Assembly: GCA_938074335.1 (NCBI GenBank)
Contig: CALJEL010000098.1
Coordinates: 1 to 39,762 of the forward strand
Direction of reading: 5' to 3'
From: an uncultured bacterium
Lineage (GTDB): Bacteria > Nitrospirota > Thermodesulfovibrionia > Thermodesulfovibrionales > CALJEL01
Length of the DNA: 39,762 nt
Each line of letters begins with the position of its first letter. Positions within the stretch are counted from its first letter, which is position 1. The notes below the pieces were generated by a model, which ran no database searches, had not been told where the DNA came from, and saw only the letters and a program-made list of their open reading frames with translations. The translations under genes and the position numbers were made by a program. Below are positions 24,114-31,793 of the stretch, piece after piece.

Positions 24114-24827
24114 TTAAAATGAATGGGAGCTCTTCATAAGAAGGCTTACACCAAGATAAGTAAAAAGCACGACTCCGAAACCAGCCATGCCCATGCTCAC
24201 ATAAAGTCTCTGCCATTTCTGGCCCTTTAGCCTTAGATGAAGATAAAGGCTATAAAATAACCACAGTATGGTTGTCCATAATTCCTTGGGAGTCCAGAGC
24301 CAGTAGGAGCCCCAGGCATAATAGGCCCATATACCACCTGCTATCATTGAAAAGGAAAATAGACTGTAACCCATGAGGATGGATTTATATTGAATATCCT
24401 CCATAAGGATATTTTCACCTTTAAGAAATACTAAACCTGATATAAGGCCGATTCCAAAAAGCGAATAGGCAATGAAGGCGGTTATTACATGGAGCTCAAA
24501 CCAGAATGTCCTGAGGACAGGAGGCAGAGGTGTGTTCACGGGCTCAAAGCCAAGGGCTGATGCTGTAAATATACTGGCCATGAGGGCTGTTAATATATGG
24601 GGAAATCTTTCAGTGACCCTATAATACTCAAAGATTATTACCATGAGGGCTATAGAGGCTGAAAGTAAGATAAGTGTGTCATGAGGACCTGTTAAGGGTA
24701 GCCTTCCAGCAGCCTTTCCTCTTAAAAAGAGATAAAGCAGTTCAAGCAGAACTCCAAAATAGAGCAGCCTTTTTTTAATAAGGCTTACAAGGTAAAATAA
24801 CAATGATAAATAAAGAAGGCTCAGCAC
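24114..24827 (-). CDS. ccsA: CcsA/ResC-type haem-handling cytochrome c assembly protein
   Basis: 237 residues with seven or eight membrane helices. The haem-binding WWD loop is recognisable as AWGSYWLWTPKELWTTILWL, flanked by histidines in WFELHVITAF and SLYLHLR that serve as haem ligands in the family. The usual aspartate of the WWD motif (WxWD) is threonine here. With ResB it forms the system II cytochrome c synthase. The start is a GTG at 24827 with no Shine-Dalgarno; TATAAT lies five bases upstream, so the mRNA may be leaderless. It leads the ccsA-resB operon. Confidence 0.88.
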   Translation of the reverse strand: MLSLLYLSLLFYLVSLIKKRLLYFGVLLELLYLFLRGKAAGRLPLTGPHDTLILLSASIALMVIIFEYYRVTERFPHILTALMASIFTASALGFEPVNTPLPPVLRTFWFELHVITAFIAYSLFGIGLISGLVFLKGENILMEDIQYKSILMGYSLFSFSMIAGGIWAYYAWGSYWLWTPKELWTTILWLFYSLYLHLRLKGQKWQRLYVSMGMAGFGVVLFTYLGVSLLMKSSHSF

Positions 24828-24838
24828 AAGATATTATA
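24828..24838 (-). promoter_or_regulatory. -10 box abutting the ccsA start (putative leaderless promoter)
   Basis: On the minus strand TATAAT (24833-24838) is followed by ATCTT and the GTG start. The sequence TTATAATATCTT is identical to that before leuC. No convincing -35 box is seen. Confidence 0.45.
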
Positions 24839-24947
24839 ATATTTTTTCCTTACTAAAGGATTGGTAAGAATTTACCTTTCAATGTCATGATAATAATAAC
24901 ATTATCTAATAACCCTCCTGAACTCTGATAGAATGGTGCGGTATGAA

Positions 24948-25054
24948 TGCCTTTATAGCGACACCTTAGTAGTCCGACAGTGCGACCGCCTTTTTGGTAT
25001 AAAATTCCTTCACCTACGAGGTGACGGTCGCTCTATCGCACGGCCGCACTATAG
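24948..25054 (+). repeat. Left module, 58-base repeat copy 2 and octad array
   Basis: ATGCCTTTATAGCGACACCT (24947-24966) leads into the 58-base repeat at 24968-25025, which matches 14118-14175 at about 53 of 58 positions. The octads CTCTATCG, CACGGCCG and CACTATAG follow (25031-25054). GCGACCG near the start of the 58-base unit pairs with CGGTCGC just after it, enclosing the TCACCT-ACG-AGGTGA hairpin, so the whole can fold as a nested stem. Confidence 0.75.
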
Positions 25055-25129
25055 ATTACCGAACCCTCCGTATTTTGCCATTAGAAATTTATAAAAAGCC
25101 TTTAATAAAACTGGCAGTCTGCCGAAAAA

Positions 25130-25157
25130 GGCAATCCACCGCCATTCCTATTGGCAG
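25130..25157 (-). repeat. Left-type module, inverted
   Basis: The reverse complement reads CTGCCAATAGGAATGGCGG then TGGATTGCC and corresponds to 16564-16590 with two substitutions and one inserted base. GGCAGTCTGCC and GGCAGATTGCC nearby are small hairpins of the same family. Confidence 0.7.
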
Positions 25158-25216
25158 ATTGCCGAACCCACCCTGTAAAAATTGAAAAAAAATAAGAGAT
25201 TGGTTATTATATTAGA

Positions 25217-25269
25217 CCTCTTGGAGTTTTTTCAGAAAGCAATAGAGGCGGGCTGAGGAGTTTCCTCAG
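25217..25269 (+). promoter_or_regulatory. Two stem-loops in the porG leader
   Basis: CCTCT (25217-25221) can pair with AGAGG (25244-25248). CTGAGGA-GTT-TCCTCAG (25253-25269) is a perfect seven-base-pair hairpin. They lie 31 bases before the porG start. I could not match the sequence to a known riboswitch. The role is unknown. Confidence 0.4.
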
Positions 25270-25300
25270 TAGAAATGTGTGTTATTCTCGGGAGGACAAT

Positions 25301-25870
25301 ATGATAACAGAGATAAGATGGCACGGAAGGGGTGGTCAGGGAACTGTAACGGCTGCAAAGGTCTTTGCAGATGCCTGTCTGAGCAGTGGTAGACATGTCC
25401 AGGCCTTCCCTGAATACGGTCCTGAAAGATCAGGTGCTCCCCTCAGGGCATATAACAGGATAGCTGACAGGGAGTTAAGGATGCACTGTCCCGTTACAAA
25501 GCCTGACATAGTGGTTATAGCTGATCCAACACTTATTGATGCAGTAAATGTAACTGATGGCTCAAAACCCGATACCATATTTCTTGTGAATACAAACCTT
25601 TCACCTGAAGAGCTTAGAAAGAAAATCGGGGTAGCTCCTTCTCAAAAAGTTTTTTCTATTAATGCCACAAAGATAGCCCTCGAGACTATAGGAAGACCTT
25701 TGCCAAATGCTGCTCTTGTGGGTGCACTGGCAAGGATAAGTAAGCTCGTTGACCTGAATACTGTACTTGAGGATGTGAGGAAGAGCTTTGGTAAGAAGTT
25801 TTCTCAGAAAATAATAGATGGAAATCTTGAAGCAACAAGGCGTGGATATGAGGAGGTAATGGAAGGATGA
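25301..25870 (+). CDS. porG: Pyruvate:ferredoxin oxidoreductase gamma subunit
   Basis: 189 residues of the gamma (domain III) subunit, beginning MITEIRWHGRGGQGTVTAAK, the family signature, followed by FPEYGPERSGAPLRAYNRI. It helps bind CoA in the 2-oxoacid:ferredoxin oxidoreductase complex. The start is set at 25301, because GGGAGG stands six bases ahead; an in-frame ATG at 25277 lacks a ribosome site. It is the first gene of a gamma-delta-alpha-beta operon, the standard order of four-subunit PFORs, and overlaps porD by four bases. Confidence 0.95.
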   Translation: MITEIRWHGRGGQGTVTAAKVFADACLSSGRHVQAFPEYGPERSGAPLRAYNRIADRELRMHCPVTKPDIVVIADPTLIDAVNVTDGSKPDTIFLVNTNLSPEELRKKIGVAPSQKVFSINATKIALETIGRPLPNAALVGALARISKLVDLNTVLEDVRKSFGKKFSQKIIDGNLEATRRGYEEVMEG

Positions 25871-26154
25871 AGACATGGAAGGAACTAACACCAGGTTGTG
25901 TGGTCACAGAGCCAGGAGGCTCCACAAAGTTCAAGACAGGCTCATGGAGGACCTTCAGGCCAAGATGGATTCCTGAAAACTGTATACAATGCCTTTTCTG
26001 CTGGATTTACTGTCCTGATATGGCAATAAAGGTGAAGGATGGAAAAAGGGAAGAATTTGATTATGACTTCTGTAAAGGATGTGGCATCTGTGCAAGGGAA
26101 TGCCCCGGGAAAAAGGGTCAGAAGGCAATAGTCATGGAAGAGGAGGGCAAATAA
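25867..26154 (+). CDS. porD: Pyruvate:ferredoxin oxidoreductase delta subunit (2[4Fe-4S] ferredoxin)
   Basis: A 95-residue ferredoxin-type subunit with two cluster motifs: CIQCLFCWIYCPD and CKGCGICARECPG. It passes electrons from the TPP site of PorB to external ferredoxin. The N-terminal GSTKFKTGSWRTFRPRW stretch is typical of PorD. ATGA overlap with porG and one-base spacing to porA indicate tight coupling. All eight cysteines are present, so both clusters should form. Confidence 0.96.
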   Translation: MKTWKELTPGCVVTEPGGSTKFKTGSWRTFRPRWIPENCIQCLFCWIYCPDMAIKVKDGKREEFDYDFCKGCGICARECPGKKGQKAIVMEEEGK

Positions 26155-26155
26155 T

Positions 26156-27337
26156 ATGGCAAAGGTTGTTGCTGTTACCGGAAATGAGGCAGTTGCAAAT
26201 GCCTTAAGACAGGTAGAGCCTGATGTCTGTGCTGCCTATCCAATAACACCACAGACAGATTTGATGCAGAGATTTTCTGCCTTTGTCTCGGATGGTAAGG
26301 TGAAGACAGAGCTTATACTTGTTGAGAGTGAACACTCTGCCATGAGTGCCTGTGTTGGTGCCGCTGCAGGTGGTGGCAGGGTTGTGACAGCTACATCCTC
26401 TCAGGGTCTTGCACTTATGTGGGAGATTCTCTTTATTGCAGCAGGAATGCACCTTCCAATAATAATGCCAGTTGTTAACAGGGCACTCTCTGCACCTCTT
26501 AATATCCATGGTGACCATTCTGATGCAATGGGTGCAAGGGACAGTGGCTGGATACAGCTCTGGTCCGAGAATGCACAGGAGGCTTATGACAATACAATAC
26601 AGGCCTTCAGGATTGGTGAGGCTCCTGAAGTAAGGCTTCCGGTTATGGTCTGCATGGATGGCTTTATAATAAGCCATTCCATAGAGAGGGTGGAGTATCT
26701 GGAAGATGAAGAGGTGAAAAAATTCGTTGGTGAATACAGACCTGTTAATCCCCTTCTTGATGTAGAACATCCGGTAAGCTATGGGCCCCTTATACTGCCT
26801 GACCTTTATATGGAATACAAGAGGCTTCAGCATGAGATTATATGGAACAGGGTAAAACCTGTTGTGCTTCAGGTGGCAGAGGAATTTTATAAGCTCAGCG
26901 GAAGGCGTTATGGACTTTTTGAGGCTTATAGACTTGATGATGCAGAGATTGCAATGGTAATTCTCAATTCAGCAGCAGGCACAGCAAAGGATGTGGTTGA
27001 TGATATGAGAAACAGGGGTATAAGGGCAGGTCTTCTCAAACCAAGGCTCTTCAGGCCATTCCCTTATGAAGAAGTAAGTCAGGCACTCAGGCATCTTAAG
27101 GCAGTGGCTGTCCTTGACAGGGCAGATTCCTTTGGAGCCTATGGCCCCCTCTTTACAGAGATAGCCTCAAGTCTATATCCTTATAAAGATAGACCGGTCC
27201 TGATAAACAAGATATATGGCCTTGGTGGAAGGGACTTTATGCCAGAGGATGCAGAAAAGGTCTTCCTTGAGCTTCAGGACATAGCCACAACCGGGAAGGT
27301 TAAGAGCATAAAGCAATATATAACGGTAAGAGAATAA
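26156..27337 (+). CDS. porA: Pyruvate:ferredoxin oxidoreductase alpha subunit
   Basis: 393 residues. AAYPITPQTDLMQRF and the ESEHSAMSACVGAAAGG glutamate region bind the pyrimidine of TPP across the interface with PorB. The GDHSDAMGARDSGWI loop is typical of pyruvate-specific alpha subunits rather than 2-oxoglutarate ones. In combination with PorB it oxidises pyruvate to acetyl-CoA and CO2, or runs in reverse as pyruvate synthase during CO2 fixation. A GAGGAGGG precedes the ATG. A stem-loop follows the stop codon before porB. Sequence and length are normal. Confidence 0.94.
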   Translation: MAKVVAVTGNEAVANALRQVEPDVCAAYPITPQTDLMQRFSAFVSDGKVKTELILVESEHSAMSACVGAAAGGGRVVTATSSQGLALMWEILFIAAGMHLPIIMPVVNRALSAPLNIHGDHSDAMGARDSGWIQLWSENAQEAYDNTIQAFRIGEAPEVRLPVMVCMDGFIISHSIERVEYLEDEEVKKFVGEYRPVNPLLDVEHPVSYGPLILPDLYMEYKRLQHEIIWNRVKPVVLQVAEEFYKLSGRRYGLFEAYRLDDAEIAMVILNSAAGTAKDVVDDMRNRGIRAGLLKPRLFRPFPYEEVSQALRHLKAVAVLDRADSFGAYGPLFTEIASSLYPYKDRPVLINKIYGLGGRDFMPEDAEKVFLELQDIATTGKVKSIKQYITVRE

Positions 27338-27342
27338 GGGGT

Positions 27343-27370
27343 CCCCAGAAAATCATTTGATTTTTTGGGG
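27343..27370 (+). promoter_or_regulatory. Stem-loop between porA and porB
   Basis: CCCCAGAAAATCA pairs with TGATTTTTTGGGG (one mismatch) around a short loop. No T run follows the stem, so a terminator is unlikely. It may stabilise or process the porGDA messenger, or set the ratio of PorB. Confidence 0.5.
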
Positions 27371-27393
27371 TGCCGGAAAGGGAGGAAAGATAG

Positions 27394-28332
27394 ATGGCAA
27401 CCGAGAAACCATTAAATCTTAAAGAGCTTTCAAAGAAAGAGGTGCTCCTTGCGCCTGGCCACAGGATGTGTTCTGGTTGTGGGGCTCCTATTGTTGTAAA
27501 GATGGTACTTCTTGCCTCTGACTACCCTGTTGTGGTTTCAAATGCCACAGGTTGTCTTGAGGTCTCCACATGTATATCAGAGTATACCTCCTGGAAGGTG
27601 CCCTGGATACATAATGCCTTTGAGAATGCAGCTGCAACTCTCTCAGGTGTGGAGACCATGTACAGGGCATTAAAAAAACAGGGCAAGATAGATAAGGAGA
27701 TAAAATTCATTGCCTTTGGTGGTGATGGCGGGACCTATGATATAGGATTGCAGAGCCTCTCTGGTGCAATGGAGAGATGGCATGACATGCTTTATATATG
27801 CTACGATAATGGTGCTTATATGAATACCGGAATACAGCGTTCAAGTGCAACTCCAAAAGGTGCAGATACCACCACATGTCCTGCTGGTGATGTCATACCG
27901 GGGAAATTACAGAAAAGAAAAGACATCACAAGGATAATGGCTGCTCATGGCATTCCCTATGTTGCCCAGGCATCACCCAGCCACTGGCTTGACCTCATGA
28001 AGAAGGTGAGAAAGGCCCATGAGATAAAGGGCCCTAAGTTTATTAATATCATTGCACCCTGCAATCGCGGGTGGCGTTCTCAGACAGATGATGCCATACT
28101 TTTAAGCAGGCTTGCTGTTGAGACCTGTTACTGGCCTCTTTATGAGATAGAGGATGGTTATAAGGTTACCCTTAACTATAAGCCAAAGGAGAAGAAGCCT
28201 GTAGAGGAGTTCTTCAAACCACAGGGAAGATTCAAGCACCTCTTTTCAAAGGAAAATGAACAGCTCCTTAAAGAAATACAGCAGGATATTGACAGGGAAT
28301 GGGAAAGACTGTTGAGGGAGTCAGGACAGTAA
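27394..28332 (+). CDS. porB: Pyruvate:ferredoxin oxidoreductase beta subunit
   Basis: 312 residues, the TPP-diphosphate-binding subunit. MCSGCGAPIVVK and NATGCLEVSTC supply proximal [4Fe-4S] ligands. GDGGTYDIGLQSLSGAMERW is the TPP/magnesium motif, and NTGIQRSSATPKGA is a PorB hallmark. A further cysteine occurs in IAPCNRGW. These features, with the PorA type, indicate pyruvate as the substrate. GGGAGGAAAG precedes the ATG. It is the last gene of porGDAB, and the roadblock gene begins 40 bases later. Confidence 0.95.
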   Translation: MATEKPLNLKELSKKEVLLAPGHRMCSGCGAPIVVKMVLLASDYPVVVSNATGCLEVSTCISEYTSWKVPWIHNAFENAAATLSGVETMYRALKKQGKIDKEIKFIAFGGDGGTYDIGLQSLSGAMERWHDMLYICYDNGAYMNTGIQRSSATPKGADTTTCPAGDVIPGKLQKRKDITRIMAAHGIPYVAQASPSHWLDLMKKVRKAHEIKGPKFINIIAPCNRGWRSQTDDAILLSRLAVETCYWPLYEIEDGYKVTLNYKPKEKKPVEEFFKPQGRFKHLFSKENEQLLKEIQQDIDREWERLLRESGQ

Positions 28333-28371
28333 TGAGTGAAGGATTGAAAGAGATAGGGGGATTGGTCTTAA

Positions 28372-28872
28372 ATGACTAACACTGCAATCAATCTTGTGAT
28401 GTATGAAGATGAGTTTAAGAAGATTGACGAAGAGCTTCAGAGGCTGTATCAGCAGTCCAATGCAAAGCTCGTCTTTCTTGTTGATAAAAATGGTCAGTTA
28501 ATAGCAATAGCAGGGGAGACCCATAATGTGGACACCACATCCCTTGCCTCGCTTACTGCTGGAAACATTGCTGCCACAGGGGGTATGGCAAGGCTCCTCG
28601 GAGAGAAGGAGTTTTCCCTTATCTATAATGAGGGTGAAAGGGATAATGTTCATATATCCCTTGTCGGTCAGTGGGTGATACTTGTTGTTGTCTTTGACCA
28701 GAGGTCAAGCCTTGGACTGGTGAGATTGAGGGTTAAGAAGTCCTCAGAGGTCCTTGCAAGGATATTTGACGAGATACACCAGAAGGCAGAGAGTGCAAAA
28801 AAGGAAGGCAAGATAGAGGAATCACCTTTTGCGGAGATCACTGATGAGGATATCGATAAGCTCTTCAGATAG
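28372..28872 (+). CDS. Roadblock/LC7-domain protein (MglB-like)
   Basis: 166 residues with a Roadblock/LC7 domain at about 20-120 (LVFLVDKNGQLIAIAG and SLASLTAGNIAATGGMARLLG) and a charged C-terminal tail ending DIDKLFR. MglB-type roadblock proteins are GTPase-activating partners of MglA, encoded next door, and set cell polarity and motility. A roadblock partner with another function is possible. AGGGGG stands 12 bases before the ATG. The gene follows porB closely and may be read from the por promoter. Confidence 0.9.
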   Translation: MTNTAINLVMYEDEFKKIDEELQRLYQQSNAKLVFLVDKNGQLIAIAGETHNVDTTSLASLTAGNIAATGGMARLLGEKEFSLIYNEGERDNVHISLVGQWVILVVVFDQRSSLGLVRLRVKKSSEVLARIFDEIHQKAESAKKEGKIEESPFAEITDEDIDKLFR

Positions 28873-28995
28873 GCTCTCTTTAAGAGAAGAAGAATCATTC
28901 CTGTTTAGAGGTTATCAATTTCTGAGGAGATTTAAGACCCTTGATGGGATAATAAAAAACCTATACCTTCCTTTCCCTGGTGAGGTATTGATTAA

Positions 28996-29583
28996 GTGTC
29001 CTTCATAAACTATTCCTCCAGAGAGATAAACTGTAAGATTGTCTATTACGGCCCTGGTCTCTGCGGGAAGACCACCAATCTTCAGTACATTTATAAAAAG
29101 ACAAATCCGGAGCAGAAGGGCAAACTCATATCACTTGCTACAGAGACGGAGAGGACACTCTTTTTTGATTTTCTTCCCCTTGCCCTCGGCGATATCAAGG
29201 GATTCAGGGTCCGGTTTCATCTCTATACAGTCCCTGGACAGGTCTTCTATGCAGCAAGCAGAAAATTAATACTTAAAGGAGTGGATGGGGTTGTCTTTGT
29301 GGCTGACAGCCAGATAGACAGGATGGAGGCAAATATAGAGAGCCTTGAAGACCTGAAGATCAATCTTTCCGAGCAGGGTTATGACCTTGAAAAGCTCCCC
29401 TTTGTGATTCAATATAATAAAAGAGACCTTCCCAATATAGTCCCGGTGGATGAGCTCAATAAGGTGCTGAATCCAAATGGTGTCCCCTATTTTGAGGCAG
29501 TAGCAACCCAGGGCACAGGTGTATTTGAGACATTAAAGGGAATAGCAAAGCTCGTACTGCTTGAGCTTAAGAAAAATTATTAG
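28996..29583 (+). CDS. mglA: MglA-like small Ras-family GTPase
   Basis: 195 residues of the MglA family. The P-loop is GPGLCGKTTNLQYIY, the G3-type region reads VPGQVFY, and NKRD is the nucleotide-specificity motif. The Walker motif GPGLCGKTT with cysteine is usual for MglA. With the roadblock protein it probably controls cell polarity, twitching or gliding. The start is a GTG at 28996 with GAGGT nine bases upstream; no better ATG is present. It converges with the lipid kinase gene with a 17-base overlap. Confidence 0.93.
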   Translation: MSFINYSSREINCKIVYYGPGLCGKTTNLQYIYKKTNPEQKGKLISLATETERTLFFDFLPLALGDIKGFRVRFHLYTVPGQVFYAASRKLILKGVDGVVFVADSQIDRMEANIESLEDLKINLSEQGYDLEKLPFVIQYNKRDLPNIVPVDELNKVLNPNGVPYFEAVATQGTGVFETLKGIAKLVLLELKKNY

Positions 29584-30472
29584 GAACAAATATCTTTAAT
29601 CTTTCATAACCCGAACTTATATCAACCCTGCCTTTTCCAAGATAATCTCCATCTATCTGCACATGTCTTTCAGGCTCGACCATTATCCTTGATACCCTTT
29701 TGTATATAACATCATGGAATCTCACATGTCTGGCTGTCAGGACTCCTGTTACATATTTCAGGATAGATAATCTTTTACCTCTGATGAATACGACTGCATA
29801 GAGAAATGGCTCTCTGAGGTCTGCATCAGGCGCCATCCTGAAATAACCGCCATAGCAGGCGGCCTTGCATATTACAGCATTGTATCCCTCTGTCTCTTCT
29901 TCATCAAGTATTATCTTCATGGGAAGCGGATCGTATTTTATAAAGTTTTTCAACCCACTCATAATATAGGCAAGCTTACCACTCAGCTTTTTAATTTTTT
30001 TATCTACTCCATAGACTGCCTCTGCATCAAAACCAATACCTGCCATAAGGAGGAAATATCTTTCTTGCTCACCGCTTGTAGAAATGAGCTTGATTTTTGC
30101 AGGGAAGACGGATACAGGAGCTCCTTCAAGGAGACTTATAACTGCCTCAGGATATTCTGGTATCCTGAGCTCCTTTGCAAGGACATTCGTTGTGCCCATG
30201 GGAAGGATAGCCATCGGCACAGGGCTACCAATAAGGCCATTTGCAACCTCATTAAAGGTACCATCTCCACCTGCTGCTAGGACTGCATGGATCTCCTCAG
30301 GGTTGTGGTTTTTAACTATCTCTTTTGATAGTCTCAAACCATCTCCGGGCATTTCAGTATAAAAGAGCTCAGGGCTATAGCCCTTTGCCCTGAGAAATCC
30401 CAGTGCTCTTTCAATTGCCTTCCTTGAAGACCCTCTTGCAGCTGGATTTGCGATCACGAAGACCTTTTTCAT
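29567..30472 (-). CDS. Diacylglycerol/lipid kinase family protein (YegS/DgkB-like)
   Basis: 301 residues of the diacylglycerol-kinase catalytic fold. It begins VFVIANPAARG, has the GGDGTFNEVANGL nucleotide motif and PMGTTNVLAKEL, and ends in a beta-sandwich domain with QIDGDYLG. It phosphorylates a diacylglycerol or related lipid at the inner leaflet; the substrate is unproven. It overlaps the bioW gene by four bases upstream and is probably translated with it. Its 3' end overlaps mglA on the opposite strand. Confidence 0.93.
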   Translation of the reverse strand: MKKVFVIANPAARGSSRKAIERALGFLRAKGYSPELFYTEMPGDGLRLSKEIVKNHNPEEIHAVLAAGGDGTFNEVANGLIGSPVPMAILPMGTTNVLAKELRIPEYPEAVISLLEGAPVSVFPAKIKLISTSGEQERYFLLMAGIGFDAEAVYGVDKKIKKLSGKLAYIMSGLKNFIKYDPLPMKIILDEEETEGYNAVICKAACYGGYFRMAPDADLREPFLYAVVFIRGKRLSILKYVTGVLTARHVRFHDVIYKRVSRIMVEPERHVQIDGDYLGKGRVDISSGYERLKIFVPNNFS

Positions 30473-31206
30473 CTCTCTACAGAAACCACCACAGGCTTTT
30501 TCTCGAGATACCTTATGATCCGTCCAATATCACTACCAGTTTTTACAAAGAATACCCTTCCACCTGATAAAGACCCCCTTTTCTTTATATTCGGTATCCT
30601 CTGATAACCAAGTCTTTTTGAAGCAACATAACCGGTGGTATAGTCAGGGTCATCAGAGATACAGAGTTCAGCAACAATACCCGGGCAGGATGCCACCTTG
30701 GAGGCAAGTATAAGGGCCTCTTTTACCCTTGTGGTGTTTATACCGAGTTTTTCAAGCATCTCTGAAAGCCTTTCTTCTGAGGTTTCCTCAATCCCCAGTC
30801 TTGAAACCCTTATCCCCCTTGATCTGTCAGGTTCGAGTCTTCTGCCTGTCTTCATATCCATAAGACTTGCTCCCCTCATGGTCTTTGATGAATAGACAAG
30901 TGAAAGGGCTTTTTTAATTGAAGTCTCACTCACACCTTCTTTTTTTAAAAGTTCTTTTATTATTATCTTTGCCCTTCCCGGAGAGGTGCAATCAAGGGTC
31001 TTTACAGGAAGGAGTGTAACAGGAGAAGGGCCTTCTTTAAGTTTTTCCACGGTAAGTACAATCTCTGAAGGGGCACCTTTTTTGTGACATAATGCCCTGA
31101 GGAGAAATGAACTCGCTACAGTAATTATATCTTCCTCTTTGGTTAGAGTTTCTGCTCCTGATACATGGGCCCTGCCTGAAGAGGCCCTCATCCTGATACT
31201 CCACAT
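30469..31206 (-). CDS. bioW: 6-carboxyhexanoate-CoA ligase (pimeloyl-CoA synthetase)
   Basis: About 245 residues of the BioW family. SIRMRASSGRAHVSGAE at the N terminus, the MRGASLMDMKTGRRLEPDR motif and GIRVSRLG are characteristic. It adenylates pimelate and joins it to CoA, the entry step to biotin. The start is placed at 31206 because a good promoter (TTGCCA, 18 bases, TATACT) ends six bases before it; an ATG at 31242 would precede this promoter. No Shine-Dalgarno is present, hence a leaderless message is likely. Other bio genes are not nearby; the gene is paired with the lipid kinase. Confidence 0.93.
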   Translation of the reverse strand: MWSIRMRASSGRAHVSGAETLTKEEDIITVASSFLLRALCHKKGAPSEIVLTVEKLKEGPSPVTLLPVKTLDCTSPGRAKIIIKELLKKEGVSETSIKKALSLVYSSKTMRGASLMDMKTGRRLEPDRSRGIRVSRLGIEETSEERLSEMLEKLGINTTRVKEALILASKVASCPGIVAELCISDDPDYTTGYVASKRLGYQRIPNIKKRGSLSGGRVFFVKTGSDIGRIIRYLEKKPVVVSVER

Positions 31207-31242
31207 AATGAGAGTATAAATCAAGCATAAAAGTAATGGCAA
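31207..31242 (-). promoter_or_regulatory. bioW promoter (putative leaderless)
   Basis: On the minus strand TTGCCA (31237-31242) and TATACT (31213-31218) each differ from the sigma-70 consensus by one base and are 18 bases apart. Six bases separate the -10 box from the ATG at 31206, so transcription should begin at or next to the start codon. Confidence 0.65.
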
Positions 31243-31290
31243 GGAATAGAAATCCTTATGATCTAATTCAAAAAATTAATAGCCAGAGGC

Positions 31291-31319
31291 TTGACAAATC
31301 TCTATATGTATGATAACCT
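31291..31319 (+). promoter_or_regulatory. ATP synthase operon promoter
   Basis: A perfect TTGACA (31291-31296) is followed after 17 bases by TAACCT (31314-31319), preceded by TG as in extended -10 promoters. It lies 44 bases before the first atp gene, with a usual leader containing the ribosome site. Confidence 0.6.
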
Positions 31320-31362
31320 TTTGCACTATTTTATTTATTGACCAATTCAAAAGAGGTGAGGG

Positions 31363-31782
31363 ATGCTTGAGTTTAACAAATGGTTCTTTGTCCTCCTTGC
31401 AAACTTTCTTTTTCTCATTGTTGTCCTCAATATAATCCTTTTTAAACCACTCATGAGGCTTTTTGAAGAAAGAAAGGAGGGCATTGAGGGCTCTCTTAAA
31501 AAGGCAAGGGAAATCACAGCCAGAAAAGAAGAACTCATGAACCAGCTTAACAAGGAACTCCTTGAGGCGAACAGAAAGGCAAAGGAGATAATTGACAGAT
31601 ATACCCAGGAAGGAAAGGATAAACAGGCTGAAATCCTGAGGGAGGCTGAAAAGGAGGCTCAGGAGGTACTCATGAAGGCAAGGCAGGAAATTGCCACTGC
31701 AACTCAGGAGGCACGCAAGGCCCTGAGAGAAGAGATAGAGAAGATTTCAGATGAGATTGTAAACAAACTTGTAGAGGTCTAA
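31363..31782 (+). CDS. atpF': F-type ATP synthase subunit b-prime
   Basis: 139 residues with one N-terminal membrane helix (about 7-27) and a long charged helix, the layout of F0 b-type stator subunits. FNKWFFVLLANFLFLIVVL at the start and RLFEERKEGI are family-typical. It precedes a second b-type gene, as in organisms with b/b' heterodimers (photosynthetic bacteria, cyanobacteria, many anaerobes). AGGTGAGGG lies before the ATG. It is the first gene of the operon; atpB (a) and atpE (c) are not upstream. Confidence 0.9.
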   Translation: MLEFNKWFFVLLANFLFLIVVLNIILFKPLMRLFEERKEGIEGSLKKAREITARKEELMNQLNKELLEANRKAKEIIDRYTQEGKDKQAEILREAEKEAQEVLMKARQEIATATQEARKALREEIEKISDEIVNKLVEV

Positions 31783-31793
31783 ACGGAGGAAGG

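Larger units (their letters stand above)
24839..25300. other. Repeat-containing intergenic region and por leader
   Basis: Bases 24839-24947 show nothing recognisable. A left module, the second 58-base repeat, an octad array and two diverged modules occupy 24948-25175. The rest forms the upstream region of porG, with weak promoter-like TATATT at 25208-25213 and two possible stem-loops. Confidence 0.6.

Noticed and set aside
25217-25300. Lysine or SAM riboswitch before porG
   Set aside because: AGAGGCG and the paired CTGAGGA/TCCTCAG hairpin recall parts of such classes, but the leader is too short and lacks their conserved core.
26204-26833. A 209-codon minus-strand frame
   Set aside because: It is wholly antisense to porA, whose family motifs are clear.
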